From NCBI RefSeq assembly GCF_000282615.1, contig NZ_AKIY01000267.1, forward strand, positions 1 through 47,091: a stretch of DNA of 47,091 nucleotides, written 5' to 3'. The DNA is from Bradyrhizobium sp. YR681. GTDB taxonomy: Bacteria > Pseudomonadota > Alphaproteobacteria > Rhizobiales > Xanthobacteraceae. The notes beneath the pieces were generated by a model. The model saw only the letters and a program-made list of their open reading frames with translations. It did not search any database and was not told the origin of the DNA. This document shows, piece by piece, positions 8,941 through 18,178 of this stretch; the stretch's first letter is position 1, and every line of letters begins with the position of its first letter. Position numbers and translations under genes: made by a program.

Positions 8941-9039
8941 GTGCCGTAGGGTGGGCAAAGGCGCAACGCGCCGTGCCCACCATCTCTCTCGATTCGCCAC
9001 AATGCGTGGGCACGCTTCGCTTTGCCCACCCTACGGCAC
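8941..9039. repeat. Palindromic intergenic repeat with 20-bp perfect arms (GTAGGGTGGGC family)
   Basis: Left arm GTGCCGTAGGGTGGGCAAAG (8941-8960) is exactly complementary to 9020-9039. The 59-base interior holds a second, partial inverted pair (GTGCCCAC near 8973 and GTGGGCAC near 9006). The GTAGGGTGGGCAAAGCG text is, as I recall, a common intergenic repeat in Bradyrhizobium chromosomes. It separates murU from addB and could fold into a long hairpin in read-through RNA. Confidence 0.8.
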
Positions 9040-9141
9040 CTCGCCTAGCCTCGCGAACAGCGGGGACTATCTCGCCTCCACCCATATCCATTTGAGTCCG
9101 CCTCCCTATATTGGCGCCTGATCCTTCGAATCAGGCAGCCC

Positions 9142-12100
9142 ATGCGCGTCTTCAGCGTTCCCATCTCAGTTCCGTTCCTGCGCACGGTCGTCACGGCCCT
9201 GCTCGACGGACAGCTGGTCGATGGATTCGAGGCGCGCAGGGAGCCGGCGCGGCTGGCCGACGCCACGCTGTACCTGCCGACAAGGCGGGCCATGCGCGTC
9301 GTCCGAGAGATCTTTCTCGACGAGATGAAGGCGGACGCGGTGGTGCTGCCGCGCATCGTCGCGCTCGGCGACATCGACGAGGACGAGCTCGCCTTCGCCG
9401 ACGAGGGGGAGCAGTTTTCCGGCGCAACGCCGCTCGACATTCCGCCGCGGCTCGGCGAGCTCGAACGGCGGCTGACGCTGGCGCAGCTCGTCGCGGCCTG
9501 GGCCAAGGGGCCGGTGCTGTCGCCGCTGGTGGTCGGCGGCCCCGCCTCGACGCTGGCGCTGGCCGGCGATCTGGCACGGCTGATCGACGACATGGTCACG
9601 CGCGGCGTCGACTGGAGCGCGCTCGACGGCCTCGTGCCCGACATGCTCGATCGCTACTGGCAGCACTCGCTCGAATTCCTGCGCATCGCCCGTATCGCCT
9701 GGCCCGGCCATCTCGCCGAGATCAACCGAATCGAGCCGGCGGCGCGCCGCGATCTGCTGATCGCGGCGGAAGCCAGACGCCTCACCGCGCATCCGCATGG
9801 CCCTGTGATCGCGGCCGGCTCGACCGGCTCGATGCCGGCCACCGCAAAATTCCTCCATGCGGTCGCCTCGCTGCCGCATGGCGCCGTGGTGCTGCCCGGG
9901 CTCGACACCGATCTCGACGACGATGCCTGGCGCAGCATCGGCGGCGTGCGCGATTCGCTCGGCAAGTTCGCGGAGCATCCGGCCTCGAACCATCCGCAAT
10001 ATGCCCTGCACGCGCTGCTGGCCCGCTTTGGCATCAAGCGCAGCGATGTCGAGCTGCTGCAGCCGGCCGCGAATGGCGGCCGCGACCTGCTCGCCTCCGA
10101 ATCGATGCGGCCGTCGGCCAAGACGGAAGTCTGGCACGACCGTCTGAAGCAGCCGGATGTCGCCGCGAAGATATCAGGCGGCATGAACAACCTCGCGGTC
10201 GTCGAAGCCGCCAACCCCGAGATGGAAGCACTCGCCATCGCCATCGCCATGCGTGAGGCGCGGCATCTCGACAAGTCCGCGGCACTGGTGACGCCGGACC
10301 GCGCGCTGGCGCGCCGGGTGATGGCTGCGCTGACCCGATGGGACCTCGCCTTCGACGATTCCGGCGGCGACGTGCTGATGGAAACATCCGCCGGCGTTTT
10401 CGCACGCCTGGTGGCGGAAGCGGCGACCAGGGGATTGGAGCCGCCGACGCTGCTGGCGATGCTGAAGCATCCGCTGTGCCGGCTCGGCCGCGCGCCCAGC
10501 GCCTGGAAGACGGCAATCGAAGACCTCGAACTCGCGCTCTTGCGCGGCACGCGCCCGCCGGCGGGCACGGGCGGCCTGTTGCGCGAATTCAACCGTTTTC
10601 GCGAGGAGCTGGCCAAGCTGTGGCGCAGCGAGACCTCAGCGCTGCACAAGGCCGAGCCGCGCGCGCGTCTCAAGGCCGAGGATATCGACCGCATCCAGGC
10701 GCTGATCGATGCCTTGCAAAGAGCATTGGCGCCGATCGAGAGCCTGCCGCCCTTGAAGCCGTACGACTTCGCCGAACTCGCGCACCGGCATCGCGAGATC
10801 ATGATCGAGCTGTCGCGCGACGAGCAGGGCATTCCGCTCGCCTTCGAGGAGCGCGAAGGCCTCGCACTCGCCGGCGCCTTCGACGATCTCCTGCGCGGCG
10901 GCACAACCAGCGGGTTGATGGTGACGCTGCCCGACTATGCCGATGTGTTCCAGACCGCGTTCAGCGACCGCGCCGTGCGGCGGCCGGACAAGCCGGGTGC
11001 ACGACTGCAAATCTACGGCCCGCTGGAATCGCGCCTGATGCAGGCCGACCGGATCATCATCGGCGGACTGATCGAGGGTGTCTGGCCGCCGGCGCCGCGG
11101 ATCGATCCCTGGCTCAGCCGGCCGATGCGGCACGAGCTCGGCCTCGATCTGCCGGAGCGACGCATCGGCCTCTCCGCGCACGATTTCGCGCAACTGCTCG
11201 GCGGTGACGAGGTGATCCTCACCCATTCCGCCAAGGCCGGCGGCGCGCCGGCGGTGGCCTCGCGCTTCCTGCACCGGCTCGAGGCGGTCGCGGGCGACGA
11301 GCTCTGGAAGGCGGCCGTTCGCGCCGGCGAGAAGTATGTGCAGTTCGCCGATACGCTGGACCAGCCCGCCGAAGTGGTGCCGATCAAGCAGCCCGAGCCG
11401 CGGCCGCCGCGCGCGACGCGGCCGCTGAAGATGTCGGTCACCGCAATCGAGGACTGGCTGCGCGATCCCTACACGATCTACGCAAAGCGCATTTTGCGGC
11501 TCGACGCGCTCGATCCCGTCGACATGCCACTGTCGGCCGCCGACCGCGGCTCGGCGATCCACGATGCGCTCGGCGAATTCACGGAGACCTATGCCGCGCG
11601 CCTGCCCGACGATCCCGCCCGCGTGCTGCGCGCGATCGGCGAGAAGTATTTTGCCCCGCTGATGGAGCGCCCCGAAGCGCGCGCGCTGTGGTGGCCGCGC
11701 TTCCAGCGCATCGCGCGCTGGTTCGGCGAATGGGAGACGGCGCGGCGCGACGTGATCGAGGCGATCGCAGCGGAAACGCATGGCGAGATTTCGATCAGGC
11801 TCGACCATGAGCGCAGCTTCATTCTTTCCGCGCGCGCCGACCGCATCGAGCGGCGCCGGGGCGGCGGCTACGCCATCCTCGACTACAAGACCGGCCAGCC
11901 GCCGACCGGCAAGCAGGTCCGCATGGGCCTGTCGCCCCAGCTCACGCTGGAAGCCGCGATTCTGCGCGAGGGTGGTTTTCCTGGCATCGACGCCGGCGCA
12001 TCCGTCAGCCAGCTGGTCTATGTCCGCCTGAGCGGCAACAATCCGCCGGGCGAGGAGCGCATCCTCGAACTGAAGTACAAGCAGGGCGACGAGCCGCAGC

Positions 12101-12288
12101 CGCCGGATACAGCCGCCGCGGAAGCCCGGACAAAACTGGAGGCGCTGATCTGCGCCTTCGACGACGAGAACCAGCCCTACACCTCGCTGAACCTGCCGAT
12201 GTGGACCAACCGCTACGGCACCTATGACGATCTCGCACGGATCAAGGAATGGTCTGCGGCCGGCGGTTTGGGGATCGAGGAATGGTGA
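9142..12288 (+). CDS. addB: Double-strand break repair protein AddB
   Basis: AddB pairs with AddA in the helicase-nuclease that resects DNA ends before RecA loading, the alphaproteobacterial counterpart of RecBCD. This 1048-residue protein carries a C-terminal RecB-type nuclease domain: GSAIHDALGEF near 810, then ILDYKTGQ with Asp914 and Lys916, and QLTLEAAIL after it. The N-terminal part resembles a UvrD-like helicase fold (LYLPTRRA near 40), but I find no Walker A P-loop. I see only two cysteines in the whole protein (HPLCRLG, LICAFDD), so the four-cysteine iron-sulfur staple of Bacillus AddB is absent. The gene overlaps addA by 7 bases, so the two subunits are probably made together. Confidence 0.95.
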   Translation: MRVFSVPISVPFLRTVVTALLDGQLVDGFEARREPARLADATLYLPTRRAMRVVREIFLDEMKADAVVLPRIVALGDIDEDELAFADEGEQFSGATPLDIPPRLGELERRLTLAQLVAAWAKGPVLSPLVVGGPASTLALAGDLARLIDDMVTRGVDWSALDGLVPDMLDRYWQHSLEFLRIARIAWPGHLAEINRIEPAARRDLLIAAEARRLTAHPHGPVIAAGSTGSMPATAKFLHAVASLPHGAVVLPGLDTDLDDDAWRSIGGVRDSLGKFAEHPASNHPQYALHALLARFGIKRSDVELLQPAANGGRDLLASESMRPSAKTEVWHDRLKQPDVAAKISGGMNNLAVVEAANPEMEALAIAIAMREARHLDKSAALVTPDRALARRVMAALTRWDLAFDDSGGDVLMETSAGVFARLVAEAATRGLEPPTLLAMLKHPLCRLGRAPSAWKTAIEDLELALLRGTRPPAGTGGLLREFNRFREELAKLWRSETSALHKAEPRARLKAEDIDRIQALIDALQRALAPIESLPPLKPYDFAELAHRHREIMIELSRDEQGIPLAFEEREGLALAGAFDDLLRGGTTSGLMVTLPDYADVFQTAFSDRAVRRPDKPGARLQIYGPLESRLMQADRIIIGGLIEGVWPPAPRIDPWLSRPMRHELGLDLPERRIGLSAHDFAQLLGGDEVILTHSAKAGGAPAVASRFLHRLEAVAGDELWKAAVRAGEKYVQFADTLDQPAEVVPIKQPEPRPPRATRPLKMSVTAIEDWLRDPYTIYAKRILRLDALDPVDMPLSAADRGSAIHDALGEFTETYAARLPDDPARVLRAIGEKYFAPLMERPEARALWWPRFQRIARWFGEWETARRDVIEAIAAETHGEISIRLDHERSFILSARADRIERRRGGGYAILDYKTGQPPTGKQVRMGLSPQLTLEAAILREGGFPGIDAGASVSQLVYVRLSGNNPPGEERILELKYKQGDEPQPPDTAAAEARTKLEALICAFDDENQPYTSLNLPMWTNRYGTYDDLARIKEWSAAGGLGIEEW

Positions 12289-15200
12289 AGCTGCCTCGCC
12301 CCATTCCCGAAGAGGTCCGCGCGCGGCAGGCGCGCGCGTCCGATCCGACTGCGTCGGCGTTCGTGTCGGCCAACGCCGGTTCGGGCAAGACGCACGTGCT
12401 GGTGCAGCGCGTGATCCGGCTGCTGCTGTCGGGCGTGCCGCCGGAAAAGATCCTCTGCATCACCTTCACCAAGGCCGCCGCCGCCAACATGGCCGAACGC
12501 GTGTTCACCACGCTCGGCCATTGGGTGACGCTGGATGATACCGGGCTCGATGCCGCGATCCGCGCCGTCGGCATTCCTCATCCGGACCGAAACCTGCGAC
12601 GCGACGCGCGAAAACTGTTCGCCTGCGCGCTGGAGACGCCGGGCGGGCTGAAGGTGCAGACCATCCACGCGCTGTGCACGCGCCTGCTCCAGCAATTTCC
12701 GTTCGAGGCCAACGTGCCCGCGCGCTTTTCCGTCATCGACGAGCGCGACCAGACCGACATGATGGAGCGCGCCAACCTGAAGGTGTTGCTGGAGGCCGCG
12801 CGCGATCCGGACAGCGTCACCGGCCGTGCGCTGCTGACCGCGATGGCGAGCGCCGCCGACGTCACCTTCAAGGAGGTCGTGCGCGAAGCCTGTCTCAGCC
12901 GCGATCATTTCATGGCCTGGACCGACGAGGCCGGCAACGCCGGGGCGGCAGCCGAGCAGATGGGGGCCGTGCTGGGCGTCGAGGCGGGCGACCGCATCGA
13001 GGATGTCGAGACGGAAATTCTCGACGGCCCGTTCCTGCCGCGATCGCGCTGGGACGACATCGCCTTCGCGCTGGAGGACGGCAGCTCTTCCGACAAGAGC
13101 CAGGCAGGCCGCCTTCGCGAAGCAAAGGTGTTTTCCGGCGGCGCGCAGGTCGATGCCTATCTGTCCGTCTTCCTCACCGACGAGAAGCTGCCGCGCAAGG
13201 CGGTGCTGACCAAGAAGTTTGGCGAGCACAACCCGTCCCTCGCCCGCCTGTTCGAGAACGAGGCGGAGCGCCTCAGCGGATTGGTCGAGAAGCGCCGGGC
13301 GGTGACCATGCGTGACCGTACCGCCGCCCTGCTTCATATCGCGACTGCCGCTGCGGCAAACTACCGCCGCGAGAAGCAGGAGCGCGGCCTGCTCGACTAC
13401 GACGACCTGATCGACAAGACGCTGGCGATGCTCGACCGCGTCTCGTCCGGCTGGGTGCATTACAAGCTCGACCGCGGCGTCGATCACGTCCTGATCGACG
13501 AAGCCCAGGACACCAGCCCGCGGCAATGGGACATCGTCGCGCATATCATTTCCGAGTTCACCGCCGGCGAAGGCGCGCGCGAGGGGCTGAACCGCACCAT
13601 CTTCGCCGTCGGCGACGAGAAGCAATCGATCTTCTCGTTCCAGGGCGCGGCCCCGCACGAGTTCGACGCGCGCCGGCGCGAACTGCATCGCAGGTTCACC
13701 GCCGCCGGGCTGAAATTCGATCCGGTCGCCTTCACCTATTCGTTCCGCTCGGGTGCGACGATCCTGCACTCGGTGGACCACGTCTTCCGCGAACCCGCGA
13801 TCTACAAGAGCATCCATTCGGTCGAGATCGGCCATCCCCTGCATAACGCGCTCGCCGATGCCGGCCCCAGCGTGATCGAGCTGTGGGATCTCGCGGAGGC
13901 TGACGACCGGCAGGAGATCGAGGGCTGGCGCGCACCGTTCGACGGCGTTGCCGCCACCAGCCCCGAGGTCAAGCTCGCCCGCCGCATCCAGACCGAGATC
14001 AAGCGGCTGGTCGAGAGCGGCACGCTGACCGGGCATGAAGGCGAGCGCCGGCCGCTGCGCTATGGCGACATGCTGATTCTGGTGCGCCGGCGCGGCAATG
14101 CGTTCGACGCCGTGATCCAGGCGCTGAAGCACGCCGGCGTGCCCGTCGCCGGCGCCGACCGGCTGAAGCTCACCGAGCATATCGGCATCATCGACCTGAT
14201 GAACCTTGCGGATGCGCTGCTGCTGCCGCAGGACGATCTCGCGCTCGCGGTGGCGCTGAAGAGCCCGCTGTTCGGGCTCGACGACGACGATCTGTTTCAG
14301 CTGGCCCATGACCGCAAGGGATCGCTGCGCCGCGCGCTCGGCGAGCATGCGGGGACAAGCGAGAAGTTCGCCATGGCGCTCCGGCGCCTGGAAGCCTGCG
14401 AATCGCGCGCGCGTGAGGAGACGCCGTTCGCTTTCTACGCCTGGCTGCTCGGCGGCGACGGCGGACGCGCGCGCATCCTGCGCCGGCTCGGCTTTGAAGC
14501 CAACGACGCGCTCGACGAATTCCTGGAGCTGGCGCTGAACTACGAGCGCAAGGCACCGGCCTCGCTGCAGGGTTTCATGGCCTGGCTGCGCTCGGCGGAC
14601 ACCGAGGTGAAGCGCGACATGGAGATCTCGCGCGACGAGGTGCGGGTGATGACCGTGCACGGCGCCAAGGGGCTGGAAGCTTCGGTCGTGTTCATGGTCG
14701 ACACCACGTCATCGCCCGCGGACTCGCAGCGGGTCCGGCTGATCCCCGTGCCGCGCGGCAATGGCGGCGAGGTCGTGGTCTGGGCCGGGCGCAAGGCGGA
14801 TGATCCCAAGCCCGTCGCCGACGCGCGCAAGGCGATGATTGAGGAGACCGAGGACGAATATCGCCGCCTGCTCTATGTCGCGATGACGCGCGCGGCCGAC
14901 CGTCTGATCGTCGGCGGCTGCCTACCCGGCAACATGAGGACGGTGCGCAAGCTGAGCTGGTACGATTTGATCGACACCGGCCTCACCGGCTCGGGTCTGG
15001 ACAAGGAGACGATCGAGACGCCGCTCGGCAAGGTGACCCGATTCGCCCGGCCGGAAGATGTTACGGCGCTGGGCACGCCCGCGACGTCGGTGGACCGGAA
15101 GGTCGCGCTGCCGGACTGGCTGCGGACGCCGGCGCCACGCGAGACCGTCGACGATGATCCGGTGCGTCCCTCAGGCCAGTCGGCCGAGGACGGCCGCAGC

Positions 15201-15791
15201 GTACGGTCCGGCGAATCGGTGCAATCTCGCGCGCTGGCGCTGCAACGCGGCACGCTGGTGCACCGGCTGCTCCAGTCGCTCCCCGACATTGCCACCGAGC
15301 GCCGGCGCGAGGCCGCGCTCGGCTTCATGGCCCGCAATGCCGCGGACTGGATCGAGGCCGACCGCATCGCGCTGGCCGACAAGGTGCTCGCGCTGATCGC
15401 CGAGCCGCGCTTTGCGCCGGTGTTTGCCGCCGGCAGCCGGGCGGAGGTCGCCATCGCCGGCCGGCTGGAGCGGCCGGGCGGGCCGCCGGCGCTGGTGTCG
15501 GGGCAGATCGACCGGCTGGTCGTTCGTCCGGATGAGGTTTTGATCGTCGATTTCAAGACCAACCAGGCAGCGCCCAAGAGCGCGGCGGAGGCGCCCGCCG
15601 CCTATATCCGGCAGCTTGCGCTGTACCGGGCGGTGCTGGCGCGGCTTTATCCCCAAAAGCCGATCCGTGCGGTCCTGCTTTGGACCGAGGCCCTTGAATA
15701 TATGGAGATTTCAGCCCCCGCGCTGGACGCGGCGCTGGCATCCCTTCATCTCGGTGTGAGCGTCCTTGACCCGGCAAGGGGCCGTTCATAG
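12282..15791 (+). CDS. addA: Double-strand break repair helicase-nuclease AddA
   Basis: AddA is the motor and second nuclease subunit of the AddAB recombination complex. The 1169-residue protein shows the UvrD/Rep helicase motifs in order: Walker A ANAGSGKT (30-37), Walker B DEAQD (406-410), motif III GDEKQSIFSFQGA, motif V TVHGAKGLE and motif VI LLYVAMTRAADRL. The C-terminal nuclease shows SGQIDRLVV and IVDFKTNQ with Asp1090 and Lys1092. The start at 12282 (MVKLPRP) overlaps the end of addB; a further in-frame ATG at 12249 would add 11 residues and seems less natural. The gene precedes trxA, a common alphaproteobacterial arrangement. Confidence 0.96.
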   Translation: MVKLPRPIPEEVRARQARASDPTASAFVSANAGSGKTHVLVQRVIRLLLSGVPPEKILCITFTKAAAANMAERVFTTLGHWVTLDDTGLDAAIRAVGIPHPDRNLRRDARKLFACALETPGGLKVQTIHALCTRLLQQFPFEANVPARFSVIDERDQTDMMERANLKVLLEAARDPDSVTGRALLTAMASAADVTFKEVVREACLSRDHFMAWTDEAGNAGAAAEQMGAVLGVEAGDRIEDVETEILDGPFLPRSRWDDIAFALEDGSSSDKSQAGRLREAKVFSGGAQVDAYLSVFLTDEKLPRKAVLTKKFGEHNPSLARLFENEAERLSGLVEKRRAVTMRDRTAALLHIATAAAANYRREKQERGLLDYDDLIDKTLAMLDRVSSGWVHYKLDRGVDHVLIDEAQDTSPRQWDIVAHIISEFTAGEGAREGLNRTIFAVGDEKQSIFSFQGAAPHEFDARRRELHRRFTAAGLKFDPVAFTYSFRSGATILHSVDHVFREPAIYKSIHSVEIGHPLHNALADAGPSVIELWDLAEADDRQEIEGWRAPFDGVAATSPEVKLARRIQTEIKRLVESGTLTGHEGERRPLRYGDMLILVRRRGNAFDAVIQALKHAGVPVAGADRLKLTEHIGIIDLMNLADALLLPQDDLALAVALKSPLFGLDDDDLFQLAHDRKGSLRRALGEHAGTSEKFAMALRRLEACESRAREETPFAFYAWLLGGDGGRARILRRLGFEANDALDEFLELALNYERKAPASLQGFMAWLRSADTEVKRDMEISRDEVRVMTVHGAKGLEASVVFMVDTTSSPADSQRVRLIPVPRGNGGEVVVWAGRKADDPKPVADARKAMIEETEDEYRRLLYVAMTRAADRLIVGGCLPGNMRTVRKLSWYDLIDTGLTGSGLDKETIETPLGKVTRFARPEDVTALGTPATSVDRKVALPDWLRTPAPRETVDDDPVRPSGQSAEDGRSVRSGESVQSRALALQRGTLVHRLLQSLPDIATERRREAALGFMARNAADWIEADRIALADKVLALIAEPRFAPVFAAGSRAEVAIAGRLERPGGPPALVSGQIDRLVVRPDEVLIVDFKTNQAAPKSAAEAPAAYIRQLALYRAVLARLYPQKPIRAVLLWTEALEYMEISAPALDAALASLHLGVSVLDPARGRS

Positions 15792-15858
15792 GTTGACGGC
15801 ATGATCCCGGGCGCGATTCCCATGCGCGCCGATTCTTTCAACCGAACGAGGTACTCCC

Positions 15859-16179
15859 ATGGCCGTTGGCAAGGTTTCTGACACCGATTTCGAAGCCGAA
15901 GTGCTCAAGGCAAACGGCCCCGTCGTCGTCGATTTCTGGGCCGAATGGTGCGGCCCCTGCCGCATGATCGCTCCCGCCCTCGACGAGATCGCCGGCGCGA
16001 TGGGCGACAAGGTCAAGATCGTCAAGCTCAACGTCGACGAGAGCCCGAAGACCGCGTCGAAATATGGTGTGATGTCGATCCCGACCCTGATGATCTTCAA
16101 GGGCGGCGAGATGGCCTCCCGCCAGGTCGGCGCGGCGCCGAAGGCGAAGCTGCAGCAGTGGATCACGTCCGCGGTCTGA
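15859..16179 (+). CDS. trxA: Thioredoxin
   Basis: This small cytosolic disulfide reductase is kept reduced by thioredoxin reductase and passes electrons to enzymes such as ribonucleotide reductase. The 106-residue length and the active site WAEWCGPCR are canonical, followed by the cis-proline segment MSIPTLMIFK and the closing GAAPKAKL. The start follows AACGAGGTACTCCC. It lies 67 bases after addA on the same strand and is followed by a strong hairpin terminator, so it closes the divL-to-trxA gene run, though it may also have its own promoter in that gap. Confidence 0.97.
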   Translation: MAVGKVSDTDFEAEVLKANGPVVVDFWAEWCGPCRMIAPALDEIAGAMGDKVKIVKLNVDESPKTASKYGVMSIPTLMIFKGGEMASRQVGAAPKAKLQQWITSAV

Positions 16180-16207
16180 TCGCGGCGTGAACGGTTATTT
16201 TTCGACA

Positions 16208-16237
16208 ACGGCCGGCGAAATGCCGGCCGTTTGCGTT
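16208..16237 (+). terminator. Hairpin terminator after trxA
   Basis: A perfect 9-bp stem (ACGGCCGGC at 16208-16216, GCCGGCCGT at 16222-16230) around the 5-base loop GAAAT begins 28 bases after the trxA stop. The T tract is short and interrupted (TTGCGTT). Confidence 0.75.
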
Positions 16238-16245
16238 GATGGGAC

Positions 16246-17331
16246 ATGTCCAGCGTACGACGAGTCCCGCCCTTGCCTCCCCGGCCGGCAAAACGTGCAC
16301 GAAAATCCAGCTCGCTCTCCGCCATGGAGGCGCGGTCGGTCGATGCGATCCCGCGCGGCAAGGTCTGGCAGTACGAGCCGAAATGGGACGGCTTTCGTTG
16401 CCTGCTCTCGCGCAACGGCAAAACCGTCGATCTGCGCTCGAAGTCGGGCGAGGACCTGACACGCTATTTCCCTGAGATCGTCGTTGCCGCGCTGGGGCTG
16501 AAGGCATCCTGCTTTACCCTCGACGGCGAGATCGTCGTCCCGCAGGGCAAGGGCTTCTCCTTCGACGCGCTCTTGCAACGCATTCATCCCGCCGCAAGCC
16601 GGGTGAAGACGCTCTCGCTGGACACTCCCGCGCTCTATCTCGTGTTCGACCTGCTCGCGTCCGCCCGGGACAAGCATTTAGCCGGGAAGCCGCTGAGTGA
16701 ACGACGGCCGGCGCTGGAAGCCTTCGCACAAGCGAGTTTGAAGGGCAGCAGCTTTCGCCTCTCGCCAGCGACGATGAGCTACGTCACCGCGAAAAAGTGG
16801 CTGGCGCAATCCGGCGGCGGATCGGACGGCGTGATCGCCAAGCGCGTCGACCTGCCCTATCAGGCAGGCAATCGCGACGGCATGCAGAAGATCAAGAAAT
16901 TCCGCAGCGCCGATTGCGTGATCGGCGGCTTCCGCTATGCGACGAACAAGCTGGCGGGCCGAAAAGTAGTCGGCTCGATGCTGCTCGGGCTCTACGACCG
17001 TGAAGGCCTGCTGCACCACGTCGGCTTCACATCCGCGATCAAGGCGGGAGAAAAGCCGGCGTTGACCGAAAAGCTGGAAGCTCTCATCGGCGAGCCCGGC
17101 TTCACCGGCAATGCGCCGGGCGGCCCCAGCCGCTGGTCGACCGAGCGCTCGGCCAAATGGTGCCCGCTCAAGCCCAAGCTGGTGATCGAGGTCTGCTACG
17201 ACCATTTCAGCGGCGACCGCTTCCGCCACGGCACCTCGATCCTCCGCTGGCGCTCCGACAAGGCGCCGCAGCAATGCACCTTCGAGCAGTTGAAGCAGAA
17301 GGTCGCCGATCCCATGAAGCTTCTTGGATAA
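16246..17331 (+). CDS. ligC: ATP-dependent DNA ligase (LigC / LigD ligase-domain type)
   Basis: The 361-residue protein is a stand-alone ATP-dependent DNA ligase of the kind linked to non-homologous end joining and base excision repair in bacteria. The nucleotidylation motif is EPKWDGFR with Lys46; later motifs include LDGEIV, YLVFDLLA, DGVIAKR and KIKKFRSADC. A C-terminal OB-fold with EVCYDHF and a basic end is present, so the enzyme is complete. No Ku or polymerase/phosphoesterase domain lies beside it. The ATG at 16246 has a weak ribosome site; ATG 16324 is an alternative that keeps the catalytic domain. The stop is only 2 bases from the end of the convergent metallophosphoesterase gene, leaving no room for a conventional terminator. 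Confidence 0.88.
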   Translation: MSSVRRVPPLPPRPAKRARKSSSLSAMEARSVDAIPRGKVWQYEPKWDGFRCLLSRNGKTVDLRSKSGEDLTRYFPEIVVAALGLKASCFTLDGEIVVPQGKGFSFDALLQRIHPAASRVKTLSLDTPALYLVFDLLASARDKHLAGKPLSERRPALEAFAQASLKGSSFRLSPATMSYVTAKKWLAQSGGGSDGVIAKRVDLPYQAGNRDGMQKIKKFRSADCVIGGFRYATNKLAGRKVVGSMLLGLYDREGLLHHVGFTSAIKAGEKPALTEKLEALIGEPGFTGNAPGGPSRWSTERSAKWCPLKPKLVIEVCYDHFSGDRFRHGTSILRWRSDKAPQQCTFEQLKQKVADPMKLLG

Positions 17332-17333
17332 CG

Positions 17334-18074
17334 CTATGCGATCCAGCCCGTCGCCAGTGCGTTGGCCAGCTCCGGCTGATTGTTGCGACGCGCCAGCGCG
17401 GCCATCGCCTCGTGATCGTAGACGATTTGACGGAACGCCACCTGCCACGCGCCATCGACGAGTTCAAGGATGGCGTAGCGCGCGTGCGGCGTGCCGGCTT
17501 CGACGACATGCGGGAACGGATGCTTGTCGCGATAGCCGGGGCTGCCGACGCTGCCGGGATTGACGATCATCCGGCCGTCGCGAAGCCGCACCGCGCGGGC
17601 CAGATGGGTGTGGGCGCAGAGGATCAGCGATTGCGTGATGCCTTGCGCGAACTGCTCGATGCGGTCGAGCGGCGACAGCGCGACGGTGCCGTCGGGATGC
17701 ACGGTGTCGAGCCAATAGACTTCGTCGTTCTCGGGCGTGGCGTGGCAGAGGAAGACCTGATCGCGAAACATCCGCGTCATCGGCTGCGCGCGCAGCCAGT
17801 CGAGTTGCGCGGCATTCAGCGATTCGTAGGCGGGACGGTCCCACGAGCCCATCTTCTCCGGCGGACGATCGAGCAGATAGCGGTCGTGATTGCCGAGCAC
17901 GTGCACGACGTCGAGATTCATCAGGATCTCGATGGTCCTGACAGCATCGAGCGGCCCGCTCAGCATGTCCCCGAGATTGACGATGTCGGTGATGCCTTGC
18001 GCGCGGATGTCGGCGAGCACCGCTTCAAGTGCGAGATGGTTTCCGTGGACGTCGGCAATCGCGGCAAAACGCAT
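17334..18074 (-). CDS. Calcineurin-like metallophosphoesterase
   Basis: A 246-residue soluble phosphoesterase with all the dimetal-site motifs: DVHGN (8-12), GDML, GNHDR, a later histidine in LCHATPEND, CAHTHLA and NPGSVGSPG. It belongs to the YfcE/MJ0936-like group, whose members hydrolyse phosphodiesters such as cyclic nucleotides or model substrates; the natural substrate cannot be told from sequence. The ATG at 18074 is directly at the DxH motif, as usual for the family. It converges on the ligase gene with a 2-base gap and has a palindromic repeat just upstream. Confidence 0.85.
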   Translation of the reverse strand: MRFAAIADVHGNHLALEAVLADIRAQGITDIVNLGDMLSGPLDAVRTIEILMNLDVVHVLGNHDRYLLDRPPEKMGSWDRPAYESLNAAQLDWLRAQPMTRMFRDQVFLCHATPENDEVYWLDTVHPDGTVALSPLDRIEQFAQGITQSLILCAHTHLARAVRLRDGRMIVNPGSVGSPGYRDKHPFPHVVEAGTPHARYAILELVDGAWQVAFRQIVYDHEAMAALARRNNQPELANALATGWIA

Positions 18075-18085
18075 TGTTGGTCACC

Positions 18086-18170
18086 GTAGCCCGGATGGAG
18101 CGAAGCGTAATCCGGGGCCTTCAGCGCTTGTGGCACGATCCCGGATTGCGCTTCGCTCCATCCGGGCTAC
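18086..18170. repeat. Palindromic repeat, GTAGCCCGGATGGAGCG family, copy 1
   Basis: Perfect 22-bp inverted arms (18086-18107 and 18149-18170) begin GTAGCCCGGATGGAGCG. The loop contains a further CCGGG/CCCGG match. The same family recurs at 25398-25482 with even longer arms. It fills most of the gap between the metallophosphoesterase and folC, both on the minus strand. Confidence 0.85.
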
Positions 18171-18178
18171 GAGACCTT

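Noticed and set aside
12222..14660. 812-residue open frame antisense to addA
   Set aside because: Same shadow effect; the plus strand has all helicase motifs in order.
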